Shown in pieces: positions 47,400-59,332 of a stretch of DNA of 64,000 bases. Position 1 is the stretch's first letter. Each line of letters begins with the position of its first letter. A model generated the notes under the pieces. That model saw nothing but the letters and a program-made list of their open reading frames with translations, was not told the origin of the DNA and did not search any database. This DNA is from Gnetum montanum (lineage: Eukaryota; Streptophyta; Gnetopsida; Gnetales; Gnetaceae): the NCBI GenBank assembly GCA_015680685.1, contig MNCI01017909.1, positions 115,546-179,545 of the forward strand, read 5' to 3'. The position numbers and the translations under genes were made by a program.

Positions 47400-49603
47400 C
47401 CTGGAGGAGAAGGAGTCCTAAAACACTCCTGAACTCAATAGTAACGTGGAGGGTTTATGTGACCCATAGAGTCACCTGGAGAAATCGGCTACTACACATA
47501 GTATCCATATGGGTCTGGTTGCCGATAAGGATACTGTTGTGTTGGCGGTGGCATCCCCCATGACTATGGGTATTGCCACTGTTGATGATGTCTGATGGGT
47601 TGTGGTGGAGTTCCACTTGGATAGTACATTAGTGGTTGGTGGAACTGCCTTGGGTTACCTTGAGGATAAGGTAACCTTAGAGGTGTTTGTCCTTGGTTAA
47701 GTCTCAAATTAAGTGCATACACCCCAGACTCCTGTAGATGTGAGATGATTGAACAACATCCCTTAGGATGGTCATAGTGGAAGATTTCACATCCACCATC
47801 ATCGTCTATGTTTGAATCCACAACTTCATCAGAGATAGTAATTTTCCCCTTACCCTTGTTATGTGCAAGGCTTGAATTTCTCTGCTTTGTCTTAACTTTG
47901 TCACTACTTCATTCCTCCTTAGACTCCTCTACAATTTTCAAGACAGTTTCAAGTCTGGAGTCTAAGGGGTCCCACAATTGATCCATCTTAGCCAATACTT
48001 CTGTTGTTAATTTTTGAAACGACAAGATTTTTCTGTTCACCAACTCTTCGAGTGATGACTCATCCTCTTCATCGCAAAATTTCACTCCCTTCTTCCGAAC
48101 GGAGGGATCACGGTTGTATTCTTCTGCACTCTCTCTTTTTCGTAGTTCATCTTCTTCTTTTGCTACTTGTTCCAACAAGCGATGAACTTCATGGGCTCTA
48201 AGTTTTGATAGTCTCCCTTGGGCATAAGTCCCAAGGGTTCTTCTAGTTTCATGCCTTAGCCCATCTACAATGTGGCGGAGTTAATCCCGCTATGCATAAC
48301 CATGGCCCAGGCAACAATGTAATAATGCGTAGTAGTGGCCCATGGCAACATCCAAGGGTTCATGAGTACCTTGCTTCCATCCTTGGATCTTCTTATGTAA
48401 ATTAGACACTTTTGAGTACGTTTGATATTTATTGTTGAAGAGTTCTAACATCATACTCCACCTCCTGATGGTTTTCGGTTCTAAGGACCAGTACAAACTC
48501 TTTGCTTCCTTAATGAGTGTCCTTGGAAACAACTTAAGTTTTTGCCACTCGTTTTCTATGTTCTGCAAGGTGCAAGCATCATGGAATGCCTGTAAATGAT
48601 GTTGTGGATCTGAGTTGTATCCCCCTTCAAAGCGTGGGATGTTATTCATGTCTAAGCGCTTGATCCGACTATCTTTTAAATGCCTTTTTGGTATTCTTAT
48701 AGCCTCCGTTATATCGAGCATACTTTGGGTTGCAAGTAGGGGCTCGTCATGATCATCTCTTTCATGACGTCTATGATGTCTTCATTGTTCCCTACTTTCC
48801 CTTCATTCATGCCCTTGTCCTCTCTCTCGACTCTCTCGTCAAGGTCTCTCATTTTGCCTATCACTATCCTCACCATTATGTTTATGATGGCTATTCCTAG
48901 ATGTGGAAGGAGAGGATGAGTGATGAGATGAAGGAGAAGAAGAAGGAGAACCATCGCCATGATGATGTTTCTTTCCTTCTCTTCGACTGCTACGGCCCCG
49001 ATCGTGGTGACGATCTAAGTGCCCGTCCTTATTATGAGTTGTTGTTCCCTCTGTGAACAGTTGGTGTTCACGGGGATCAGAACCAGGGTTATGTATCGTT
49101 GAGCATAGGTTCTAATACCCTACCTCCTCACCATCATTAGAAGGGGGAACATCATTTGTTAGAGAACCCGTTATGAGTGGTTCACCATCTCTGATTTCAC
49201 TAAGGATGTGCGGGACCTCTTTGCCCTTCAACAGTGTATGTTGGCTCTCCTGCCTTGAGTCCCTCATACGTTATGCTTCTGTGGGATAATAATCCCTTGA
49301 GTCAAAATCTGCTGCAACGTATTTAGCATAAAGCTGTGTCATGCCAATCTGTGCCAGAGCACGGAGAAGCATGTTTGGGACTGCTCGATCTGGGGGTAAC
49401 ACTATGTTACCTTGCAAATCTCTCCATCACAGATATTCATCTTGATGGAGGATAAAGGTAAAGTCTGGAATATACTCATCGAGATGAGTATAGACTATCT
49501 GGCATTGTTGAGGACTTGGCAGATTTAGGTTATGTGTTTTTGATTGCCGACTGTTCTTTGTATTGTCCCTAGGTGGTGAGTTGCTCTTATGAGAAGAAGA
49601 CAT
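47400..49603 (-). pseudogene. G3 gag
   Basis: ATG at 49603-49601 (MSSSHKSNSPPRDN) gives the same start as in G2. Then come PDEYIPDFTF-like and QDEYL blocks, a Ser/His/Arg-rich stretch (about 48990-48880), the capsid block (48721-48290: NNIPRFEGGYNSDPQHHLQA, WSMMLELFNNKYQTYSKVSN), a charged segment 48178-47909, and a knuckle at about 47800-47765 reading CEIFHYDHPKGCC, where the second Cys is Phe. A Pro/Gln-rich end follows. A few stops and shifts separate these parts. Confidence 0.8.
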
Positions 49604-49722
49604 TATTATCAGTGTGCTAATTTTACCATTATATAATTTTTTCTTTAATTAACCCGAAGGTTAATTTAGGCTCCCAACTATGTGAGTGATATCCTATGTT
49701 CTATTCAGCACACAAAAACTTA

Positions 49723-49742
49723 GTCCCCAGAAACAGCGCCAA
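49723..49742 (-). other. primer binding site of G3
   Basis: On the minus strand TTGGCGCTGTTTCTGGGGAC lies directly after the 5' LTR end (CTCATCA). It corresponds to the Athila/Tat type site but differs in the middle from that of G1. Confidence 0.75.
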
Positions 49743-49919
49743 TGATGAGTGGCAAGATACCCCTACACTCAACCATACGAATACGAGCGTAGCACGCGCG
49801 ATCCAGTCGAACTCCGTAGACTAAGTGCCTACATGCCCATGGAACACTTAGGGTTAATCATTCGTTGTCTTCCCAGACTTACTTGTAGTTTTCATGATGT
49901 ATGGTTAAGTAAGTCTGAG

Positions 49920-50006
49920 CTATATGATTTTTATAGCTTTTTTTGGTTTTATCTCCTATGCTNCTATATGATTTTTATAGCTTTTTTTGGTTTTATCTCC
50001 TATGCT
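49920..50006. repeat. 43-bp perfect duplication around a single N
   Basis: 49920-49962 and 49964-50006 are identical 43-bp sequences with one N (49963) between. The 3' LTR of the same element has this stretch once (40889-40931 region). An uncollapsed contig overlap is the likely cause. Confidence 0.88.
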
Positions 50007-50488
50007 AACAAGGTGAAGGCTTGAGAAACTAATTACTAACTCTAACTAATGAACTAAGTCTAAATTATCTAGCATTAGCATCCATTCCTACTTACCGTAC
50101 ACACCCTGAACCGATGCAACCATGGCTACCAAACACTAATCGTTGTTGGGATCACTACGCGTAACGCACGTGCTCGAAGCGGTCGTACTGAGGCACTTAA
50201 CTAGGAGAGAAGGGTTGAGAGAGAAAGTAGTAAATAACAGATAATAAATAGTAGTAAATAAAATCCTAATTAGCCTATTCCACGCACTGCAAGGTTTATC
50301 CAAGAAGCTCATGTTTATTGACGTACACAAACTTGTGTTCAGGTACAATGTTTGCTCAAATAAAGATCTGTTCACTTTAGGACTCGTACTGCGGGCACAT
50401 GGAAAATATTCTATCTCTAGAGTGATCAATCTGCCAGAGTTTCCCTACTATCTAGCCTAGGATGAGGAAACAAGGGAGAGCTGCCTCT

Positions 50489-50496
50489 TATTTATA
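50489..50496 (-). promoter_or_regulatory. TATA box in G3 5' LTR
   Basis: TATAAATA on the minus strand, directly downstream of the GATATC array. The equivalent box in the 3' LTR is at 41433-41426. Confidence 0.65.
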
Positions 50497-50635
50497 GATA
50501 TGATGACGCACCGCGATATTGCGTATGCAATATCGTGGTGGAGGATGCGATACCGCATATGCGATATCGTGAGGGATGTGATATCACGACGGCCGCGATA
50601 TCGCAGCCCATGTGATATCGCTTCCCATCACTACT

Positions 50636-50823
50636 ATTTTTGGCTAAGTATCCAAATTTTTGTTATAAAATGCTCCAATTTTCGTACTTCATAAAATATG
50701 GCACTCAAAGTCAGTCAAAGTTAATTAGTCAATCAAAAAATTCTGTACTTTCCCAAATTTTGTAAGAAGCTTGACCTCATTTTTGTTTACTTGAGGATGA
50801 GTCTTTAGTCAATTGCGGAAGTA
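50636..50823 (+). other. G2 3' non-coding region (last part)
   Basis: It resumes G2 after the G3 insertion. TTTCCCAAATTTTGTAAGAAGC and CAATTGCGGAAGTA match the end of the G1 3' region (TTCCCAATATTTTGTAAAAAG, TCATGGAGGTA) just before the LTR. It includes the polypurine-like GCGGAAG. Confidence 0.6.
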
Positions 50824-51699
50824 TGATGAAACATCAATAAAATGGCTATGTCGATGTAGGCCCATCGATGTATCTCAAAATGTGTTGACATAGGTTTGTC
50901 GACGCTGATGCAAGCATTACCTATATAAATGCACATACCCCTTGCATTTATGACACCCTTCAATCATTACCTTAGCCAAAATCTTGCAATTTCTTCCCAT
51001 ATAATTTAGAATATTTTTTCTTTTAAGTACCCATACCATGGATTCAAGTGATTTTAAAGTATTTTATTCAAGTGCACATGTACCTCAATATATTTGCATG
51101 AGCAAAAATAAAATCGAGATTTGTTCTATCCATTGAAACACTTGGATTAGCATAACTTTACTTTCTAGCAATTTACTTTATATGTAATTTACTTTCTTAT
51201 TATTAAGCAATTAACACTATCACTTATAAGCAACATGAGTATGACCACTTCAAGCAAGATATATTAACGCTTGGTAATCCCAACAGTGGATACCTAGTAT
51301 GCTCAATAATATACACTTGGTAACCTAACAATGTTCATATACATTCAGCATGTGTATGGAAAGTGGAAATGGATACTTTACATTTAGGCTGGTTACTTAA
51401 TGAATTAGTTAATTAGTTAGTTAATTTAAATAGTAAATATTTATTTACTTAATAATTTAGTAAGTGGAGAAAATAATTAAAAAAACTATAAAAATACATA
51501 TCTTATACCTCAACCACACTTAACCATATGCATAGATTAACACAAGTGTTGATTGGAAAGACAACAACTAGCAACTACATAATTCACCATCTATAAATAG
51601 CGGTCACTATGGTAAACAAATTCTATAGAATTCGACCAAATCACATATACATGCTAATGATTCATATGGTTGAGCATAGGAAATACCCACTACTCATCA
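50824..51699 (+). repeat. 3' LTR of G2
   Basis: 876 bp from TGATGAAACATC to TACTCATCA. It is homologous throughout to 20497-21365 with considerable divergence. TATA box TATATAAA at 50932-50939. It is followed by ATAAG, equal to the pentamer left of the 5' LTR. Confidence 0.82.
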
Positions 51700-51719
51700 A
51701 TAAGCTATCTACTAGCATA

Positions 51720-54700
51720 TGGAAATCCATAGGAAATGATATTGAGAACCTTGGAGGTAAATTTATTCTTCTTAATTGAGTAGTGGTGCAACTAATTTTC
51801 TAGTGGATTCACAAGTGCAAGTAGCTCTTCCTTTGTAGTTCCTTACATACATAGAAATATTACTTTTTACCTTTCTTTTCAAAGTTTTCTACATCTACTT
51901 TGGCCATAATAGGATACTTAATTTATCACAAATCATAGTTAATAGATTATTAAGTGAAAGATAAATGATTGAAATGCATTAACACTAGCTATGAACATTA
52001 TTCTATTGCTTTACTTGCCTCTTTCCATAATTTCTCTGGATTAAGTATCCAACATACTACCATCCTATAACAATGAATGTGCTATTACACCAATAAGATC
52101 TACTTGGTGGGATGCCACATGCCAAACTAGCCAATACGAAAAAAGTATGTACATTATGAAAATAAGGGGTGTATCAAACCTCAACAAAATAAATAATAAG
52201 ATAAGTGCCAATAGAAAGACCTTGACAAATAAGACACCATTAAAAATATGAATTTTAGAAAATGTATGAGCTCTCCAAATATTTTTTATTTTCCTTACCT
52301 AAAAATGTGATGGTAATTGCATTTTTTGGGCCTTATTGAATTTTTTATGAATGAAAATCATTCTTGGTAATAATCTCATAAGCAAATTTTGAATTAAAAA
52401 TAAAAACATATTTTTCTTCCTTCAAAAAAATATCTAGAAAAGCATAATGCAAACTGTTGTCAACTTTAAATAAATTCTCAAGATTAGAAATTAACTTCTC
52501 AAATGTGTTTTCTTTCTTTCTATTCAAACTAGAGAGGCTAAAAGCTTCACTCCAAGTAATTCATCTATCACACATATACAGACAAGAAACTACAGTGATA
52601 CAAATCTACTCCAAGTGGTACACAATCTAGATGCATTAGTATCCAAAGCTCCTTCATTAGAAGGAAGCCATCATGGGCCAATTTATTTAAGCATATCTTT
52701 TGAAAATATAATATGATTGTAATTACAATATTTAATAAGCTTGCACTATATTTTCCAAATTTTTTTAAGAATTGGAGAACCAAGAATAGAAATGGCCTGA
52801 GAAAAAAGAAGACAATAAAGAAAGTTATTAGAAGATTAACTATTATCATTCTTGAGTTTTCCTTGGATAAGTTTGTTTCCTAAACGAAGCATTCAAACAT
52901 GATCTCTATTAATGCACATTGCCATTCATTTTGCTACAAGAAAAATACCATAGTTATAACAATTAATGAGGCTAACTCCCCCATCTTTCTTGCTACTAAT
53001 GTAAATATCCCTAGCAACTCTAGAAATCTTTTGCTATGTTACTTAATAGACCAAAATGACCTAACGTATTATAAGATCAATTCTCTCATAAGAAGCTTTA
53101 GAAGAAGCCCAACAACTAGAATAATAAACATAAGTAAATAAGGTACAAGCAAGTTGAATAAAATAATCTCCAAATCCTAGTTTATAGAGATAAGAAATAA
53201 TAAAATTTCATTCAATCCTATCATAAGCTTTGGCATAAGCTAACTTACTAAAAGAAATATCTTAGTTAGTACCATAAGCCCACTACAGTAATTGTAGGCC
53301 TCCAATTACCAATATGTTGAAGATCTTCATTCTTAGGAAAAAATGATAGCCTTTATTAATATTTTTACCAAAAGAAAAATTTTTAATTGCGTCTTGAAAA
53401 ATATAAAAAAAGATCATCTCCAATGATTTCCTAATTGAGTTTACCATCTACTAAACTCAAGGCTATAGCTTTGATTTCTTCTACTATAATTTTTACTTCA
53501 AGAATACTTTAGTGTGCTTCTGTTATAAGATGAGAAATATGCATACCAAAGTCATGGAAGAATTTCTTACTAAAACCTTTTAAAAAATGATTCACTAAAG
53601 AACTATTACTAGTATCAAGATCTAAAATGATGGAATCATTTATATAAAGTGATTCCAGTTTAGGTACTTGATCTTTTCCTTTTAAAAATTTAAAAAATTC
53701 CTTGCAAGGTTCATCTTCAATTTTTAGCCAACCTATGTGATTTTCAATGAAAGTACTTTTAGTGTCAAAAGTATTTCAACATTATTTAGCATAACAAGCT
53801 TTAGCCAAGGTTTTTCTGTTTCATAATCAAGGGAATTTGCATTTCCTTTACAGATTCTACAATATCTTTTTCAACTTGATGCTTATGCTTAGCAAATTGC
53901 TTTCCAAACCATCTAGCATAAGTTCTAACTCTACAAGTAGTTCATTATCACCAATCAATCCAACCAATATCACCAATAGCTTTTTTTTTTTCTATATTCC
54001 ATAAAGTATTTAAAACATTTTTCCCGCTGCGTCCTATGAATATATTAGCATTCATACAGAAAACTCATGCTTTCAAGCTAATGAACCATTAATACCAAAC
54101 AGAAAAATACTAATAGCAAAATGATCTAACAAAGTAGCATCTATATGCACTTCTACTTTCCTTTTAAACTTCCAAACTAAAACATTAGAGATATAAAATC
54201 TATCAAGTCGATAATAAATTCTATGATTTCCTTGTTGATCATTACATTAAGTATAATGATTCTCATTTTAATAAAATGAGAATAAAGAGCTAAGATCATA
54301 AAAAAAATATTTTTCTTGAAACTGCACCAATCTTCTTTTCTTGAGAAAATTTATTAGGAGGAAGACTTTCAAATTTATCTAAATTACTTTCAACCATATT
54401 GAAATCACATCTAATAATCCAAGGAACTTTAGGCTGAGATAGAGGATATTATCAAAACTCTAATCGATCTTTCAAATTATTAAGAGCATAAATATTAAAA
54501 AGTCCAAAGTCACCTTTTTCACTATGACAAATAATCCAAATAGCTCTTTCAAGGTTACCAAAACTAGAATTCAAGACTTTTCAATTCAATTTTTATTAAC
54601 AAGAATAGCAACACCTCCTTTATTAACTTGAATTTTTCAATTGAAAGCAATAGTTGTAGGTCTCTTCTTTTTATGTTACATTGAAGGAAATCCATCCACA

Positions 54701-55700
54701 TCAATGTTTTCATTACTAATCCCTACTGAAAATTTCTTTTTTCTAAAGAATCATTCTCTTTAAATGTTAAGAGTTTAGTGGCATCTTTAGAATTAAAATG
54801 ATTAGTAAAAGGTTAAAAACTTGTTGAAGAAGATTTCATTTGTGCCTACTAAAAACTACCATTATTTTGCTTTTCTGAAAATTGTTATTTCTTTTCCTCA
54901 AAAACCACTTTATTATTGAGAATAGGATAGATTTTAATAACATAGCCTTCATGACAACAATATCTACAACATCCTTGCCAACTATAATATGTAATTTTTG
55001 GGAAAAACACTAATTACTAGCATTGAGTTTTAATTATGTCTTCTTTTACTATAAATCAATCTCTATAAAATAACATATGCACTGCACACCAACTAGTAAT
55101 GTTTTTTACTTTGTCTTTAGGATTATGGCAATGACACCAACAATTTCACTTTCAACACTTTCATAAAATAAGAGCAGGATTTTCTAATTCAATTTAGAAA
55201 GGAATTTTAAAATAATCAAAGGAATATGGATCAAAATCCACTTTCCATTCCCGAGCAATAAAAGTATTACATTGATTCATAAAAACATTAAGATCCAAAG
55301 ATTTTTCAACCATTTCAAAATTCACTAGTTTGACAAGCAAAAAAGATTCAGAGAAATAGCTTGTATGCAAAACATTAATTCCATAGCATTCAAGGATAGC
55401 CTAAATCACTGGTGTAAAACTCTTATTTGGGCAAACAAATCCAATAATCTGCAGAAATATGTATTGTAAAGTGATATCTTTTTAAAAATTCCTATAAATC
55501 ATTAGGTAAAATAAAATCAAAAGCTTTAGAATTCTTCATAGTCTCCCTAGTCTAAGAGACATGAGTATTTTCCATCTTCAAATCATTCTTTACCAAAACA
55601 AATTCTACCACAAAAACTCCATCAAAAAGCCTCCATACCATAAAATGATGATAAACTAATTTATCCATTAAGGCCTAGCTAGCTTGAATAAAATAAACTT
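51720..55700 (-). mobile_element. degenerate L1-type LINE
   Basis: On the minus strand from right to left there are remains of an ORF1-like gag region (about 55650-54900), the end of an AP-type endonuclease (about 54220-54090: RLDRFYISNVL and ATLLDHFAIS), the RT region (about 53800-52900, badly broken), and a C-terminal RT part with KICLNKLAHDGFLL (52740-52600), typical of L1 (KICxPKxxGGLG). Stops occur every few codons. Both ends and a poly(A) tail remain unresolved, though it starts just right of G2. Confidence 0.6.
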
Positions 55701-56560
55701 AGTATGAAGAATCAAAATCTATTGTAACATCATGATTCCAAATCAGGTCCAACTCCACCATGGTCAATATGCATTTAACCAAGAGTAGTGGTAGACATGA
55801 AGGAAGATGTAAATAACTCATTAAGTTGCAAAAGTGCAAAGTGGTACTTGTGTTGAACTCCAACACTAAATTTTGTAGTGTGCCTACTGAATGGCTAGGA
55901 ATGTGCACATTGATACTCTCTTCCCCACATTGGTTACTAGCATATGATTATATTGAAAAGTGCTTTGTTCAATTTTCTATATCAATAAGGGACATATATT
56001 GATGTCTACCAACACAAACTAGAACTCAAATAAATAAATATTTGTCTACGTGGTCACTAGACAATTATTTAGATGATCAAAGAGTATCTTAGGTTATCCT
56101 CTTAAGCATTATTAAAAGTATAGATTAGTGTCTATGCATGAAATGGGTCTCAAAACCTCATCGTTGGGGCTCAAGAGGATGTGCCCATCATCCTTAATGA
56201 TGTTGCATGTTTACTCGTGAAGTGCTAGAACAAAGAACCATCAAGCTAGGTTGTAGGAGCATGTAAACAGAGTGAGCTTTCTCCATAGGATCCCTTAACA
56301 AGATTCTACATGTAGTGAAAGCTTTATAGCATTGATTATGAGGTGAGTGCCTACTAGATGCTTGATGAAAAAAAATGTTTAAGAAATGTCCACCCAAAAG
56401 CACCAACAAAAGAAGCAATAAGGATGAAGGAGGGTATTCTTGTTAGAATAATTTACAACAAAAAAATAATAAAATATTACTTACACTTTTAAGTGGATTG
56501 CGGAAGGAAAGTTAGATGATATTCATAACACCCCTAAGAAGCTACTTAAATGGTACCGTA
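55701..56560. other. unassigned AT-rich sequence
   Basis: Two short minus-strand frames (55908-55699 and 56418-56194) have no recognisable motif. I see no element ends. Confidence 0.35.
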
Positions 56561-56599
56561 AAAAGGAAGTCCTGCTATGTAAATAATGACTAATGGTTG

Positions 56600-57180
56600 T
56601 TATGCTTGAGAAAACACTTTAACCCATGCTTCTTATATATCTAGAGTTGAGAATGGTTTACAAGGTGGCCTCATTTCAACCTTGCTCTTTGTCCTAGCTA
56701 TGGAGGAGTTTAGGGCTTATTTAAAACATCAAAAAGCTACTAGAAAAATCCATTGAATTATTCTAGCACAAGGCTTCTTAGATTTTACTCGTTCATAATT
56801 TGTAGATGATACTTCTTATGAAAAAACATTGTAGGGCTTAGAGATCATGCTAAACAATGCTATCATATGTCTATTCTTTTTATTGAAGCTTTTGGTTTTC
56901 AAATCAACTTTACTACAAGCTTCTTGGTCCTCTTTCCAAAAGAATTAGCTCATCTTTTAACATTTTGTTGTGTTACTGTTTCATATCTTAAATATTTAGG
57001 ATTCCTCTATTCTTTGATAGAATGAAGGTTTACCTTCCATAATTAAGTGATTACAAAGGTGTTTAAATAAAAACCATATCAGATTCCATTTGTCCAATTT
57101 TAAAGACAATTATTTTCTAAGTGTTAGATGGGAACCTATCAATGAAGAAGAGTAGAGGTTGAGGCATTAAATTGCAGCAT
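56600..57180 (+). mobile_element. L1-type LINE reverse transcriptase fragment
   Basis: The plus strand reads GLQGGLISTLLFVLAMEEFR, then ILAQGFLDF and FVDDTSYE, and LKYLGF-like LNI.DSS after it. This is the L1 pattern GLRQGDPLSPxLFVLAMExL with the F(A/V)DD active site retained. It is broken by stops and limited to the RT core. It lies on the opposite strand to the larger L1 relic. Confidence 0.6.
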
Positions 57181-58700
57181 GTAAATATGGTGCTTTTGGA
57201 TATCTTTCCTATTCAAGTAAACTTAACAAAATATTTTTGTTATGAAGGCATTTTATTCCATAATAAAGGATCACCACTCGGAGGCTTGATGGTCATCCCT
57301 AAACATGTTATTTGATAATAAAGGATCATTAGCCAAAGGTTTAATGCTCATCCCACCAAAGCAAGGTCATAGAAAGGCCAATGGATGCGTGAAAACCTCA
57401 CCTCTTTTGGATGGCTACACCCAAGCTCAAACCCAAATCTAGCAACTTGAGAAACAAGCACCATACCATCACTCCAAATGATGGTCCCTGTATTCTATTC
57501 CATAATGCTCGCACAATATCCAAGGATATATAGTTAACTTATGATCATTTCCAACAAAATGAAATTTGTTATATTAAAGAAAGTTTTGTAAATATATCTA
57601 CCCTTAAACTTTTTGTAAATATAATTAAAATGTTAAAATTCAGAACATGTAAATAAGCACCATTAACACATTTTAATTATCATTCTTTACCACTCAATGT
57701 TTTCAGCAATTAATATTTTTCATTCATGTGATAATTCAAATGCCAAATTTGATTTAAATTATTTTGTATTGATACATCAAAATTACTGTGGTAAACAATT
57801 GTTAACAAGCATAAAATTTGTTATGCATGTAGTTATAAAAAATTTGCCCATGTGTGTAAGGCCAGATAGGAACATTAAAACAATAATAAATGAGCAATAA
57901 ACTAGTGACATTACAAGCTTTCAACATAACAACAATTTCACATTCAAGAAATTAGATATCAAAAGAACCTCCGTAAATGAAGTGTGGTTTTTATCAATAA
58001 TCACCCCAAAAATCCATCATAACACAACCACCTGATTTTCTAAAATCTGAAAATAGTTGTAAGGCTTTCATTCATAGTGAATAGTCTACACTTTTTTCAC
58101 TTCTTGCATCCATAAATTTTAAAGTCAACTTCCAAATAATATAAGTATCATTAAGAAGACTGGCTAATGAAAGCCTTACTCAAATGTACATGTACATTGA
58201 TGACATTTTAACTGAATATCTAGTTGTCAAACTTTCAGTTCATGAGGCTAATTATCCATGTTTTCCTTTTATCCGTGGAACCTATAACATTAGCTCTTTT
58301 TTATCTCAACGCAACTACTTTCCTGTGAGTGAATTTCGCCTTTGGACTAATATCTAGGTGACCAGCCTAGATAATGTCATATCAAATATCAAACCTCTAT
58401 ATGGAAAGAAGTATGAATTAACACAACCTCAATCTTCTATCATCGTGAGAAGAAGAGAAGAAAGCAAACTGGACTTTTTGATTAAAATCAGCTTTTCACA
58501 TTTACATTGTTATAGTGATCGGTCAAATTTAGTGTTAGAATGTTACCAATAATATCCCTGAACCAAAAGAAAATTTACTTGCCATATCACAAATCCTTTG
58601 TGACTTGCCATAATAATAAAAATTTCCGATTTCCTAATAAAATTCATTGATTTAATGCTTCAAAATGTATAAATGAACTAGACACGCAACTAATAACACA
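57181..58700. other. 3' flank of the SPL7-like gene, no gene seen
   Basis: AT-rich. A loose tandem repeat of a roughly 57-bp unit (AATAAAGGATCA...TCATCCC) lies at 57258-57355. Short open frames (57697-57900, 58358-58552) carry no recognisable motif. Confidence 0.4.
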
Positions 58701-58729
58701 CAGGCAGACAGCAATCCTACCGTCTGCTA

Positions 58730-58735
58730 TTTATT
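58730..58735 (-). terminator. candidate polyadenylation signal of the SPL7-like gene
   Basis: AATAAA on the minus strand about 250 bp beyond the stop codon (58987-58985). It is the first perfect match found in the 3' flank. The distance suits a plant 3' UTR. Confidence 0.4.
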
Positions 58736-58984
58736 GTCTACAGCAAAGGCAAATGCTACCACCTTTTAACCCCCAAAAAAAATATAAAATGGAGAAAATG
58801 GATGTCCATGAATTATGACGATAAAGGATGATGAATTCAGGAGCAAGGATACATTTGCAGAGGAGCTACTATGGAGCACTTCTCAAGACAGGAATATTAC
58901 AATATTCCTGATCTTAACCAGCCATCATGGAATTAGGATGATATATTACATATGCATCTGAGAGTTGATTTTTTGGGGGGCGTC

Positions 58985-59332
58985 TTATGGTGAACGAAAC
59001 AAACATCTCCTTATGGACATGGAGATTTCTCTTACTTGCTGTGGATGCTGAAATGCTACGCAAATCCCAGCACAAAAAAAAATCACAGAAACTGCCATTA
59101 TTACAACACGATGATGATTTCCACTAACAGTACTGCCAAAATTGAGCCTAGTGCTTTGAGTGTACCCTCCATTACAGTAAAATTTTGAAAATATTCCTGA
59201 TGTATAATGCTTTAGGTTTCCATAGGCCTTGTTTGGTTTCTCCTTTCTAAGCAGGGGCAAGAGCGGATTGTTTTCTGACTCTATGCTTGAAATCGCAGTC
59301 TCAGTTTGGATCAGCAACTCGGTTTCAATGCC
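58985..59332 (-). CDS. SPL7: SPL7-like last exon
   Basis: 115 codons plus stop. Acceptor TGTTACAG ends at 59333 and the exon starts in phase 0 with GIETELL. It encodes the transmembrane helix and the basic tail (QVREISMSIRRCLF). This tail probably anchors the precursor to a membrane, as proposed for SPL7-type proteins. Confidence 0.78.
   Translation of the reverse strand, partial: GIETELLIQTETAISSIESENNPLLPLLRKEKPNKAYGNLKHYTSGIFSKFYCNGGYTQSTRLNFGSTVSGNHHRVVIMAVSVIFFCAGICVAFQHPQQVREISMSIRRCLFRSP

Larger units (their letters stand above)
40710..50630 (-). mobile_element. full-length Ty3/gypsy element G3 (Athila/Tat-like)
   Basis: LTRs at 40710-41485 and 49743-50630, with a perfect target duplication CTACT at 40705-40709 and 50631-50635. 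Minus orientation follows from the primer site and from gag-pol reading right to left. It is the best preserved gypsy copy: integrase has a single stop over 1 kb, and gag, protease and RNase H each have long open parts. The LTR pair differs at about one position in ten at its shared end, mostly by transitions, so it is still an old insertion. It landed in the 3' part of the older G2 element. Confidence 0.93.
49743..50630 (-). repeat. 5' LTR of G3
   Basis: 888 bp as given, about 844 after removing a 43-bp duplication plus N. On the minus strand it starts TGATGGGAAGCGATATC and carries four exact GATATC sites and three near matches in its first 120 bp. A TATA box follows at 50496-50489 (TATAAATA in CTATAAATAAGAGG). 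Confidence 0.92.
20497..51699 (+). mobile_element. old Ty3/gypsy element G2, split by nested insertions
   Basis: The 5' LTR (20497-21365) and an LTR of the same family at 50824-51699 are flanked on the outside by the same pentamer ATAAG (20492-20496 and 51700-51704). This makes them the two ends of one insertion. The internal gag-pol runs from 21369 to about 27650. Its 3' non-coding part continues to about 29.1 kb and resumes at 50636-50823, where it ends in a polypurine-like GCGGAAGTA before the LTR. Everything between is later insertion (elements A, B, an extra ORF and G3). The LTRs look roughly three-quarters identical by eye, so this is the oldest gypsy copy in the window. Confidence 0.75.

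Noticed and set aside
57258-57355. CRISPR-like or regulatory direct repeat
   Set aside because: Only two imperfect copies of a roughly 57-bp unit in plant DNA. It is a simple local duplication.
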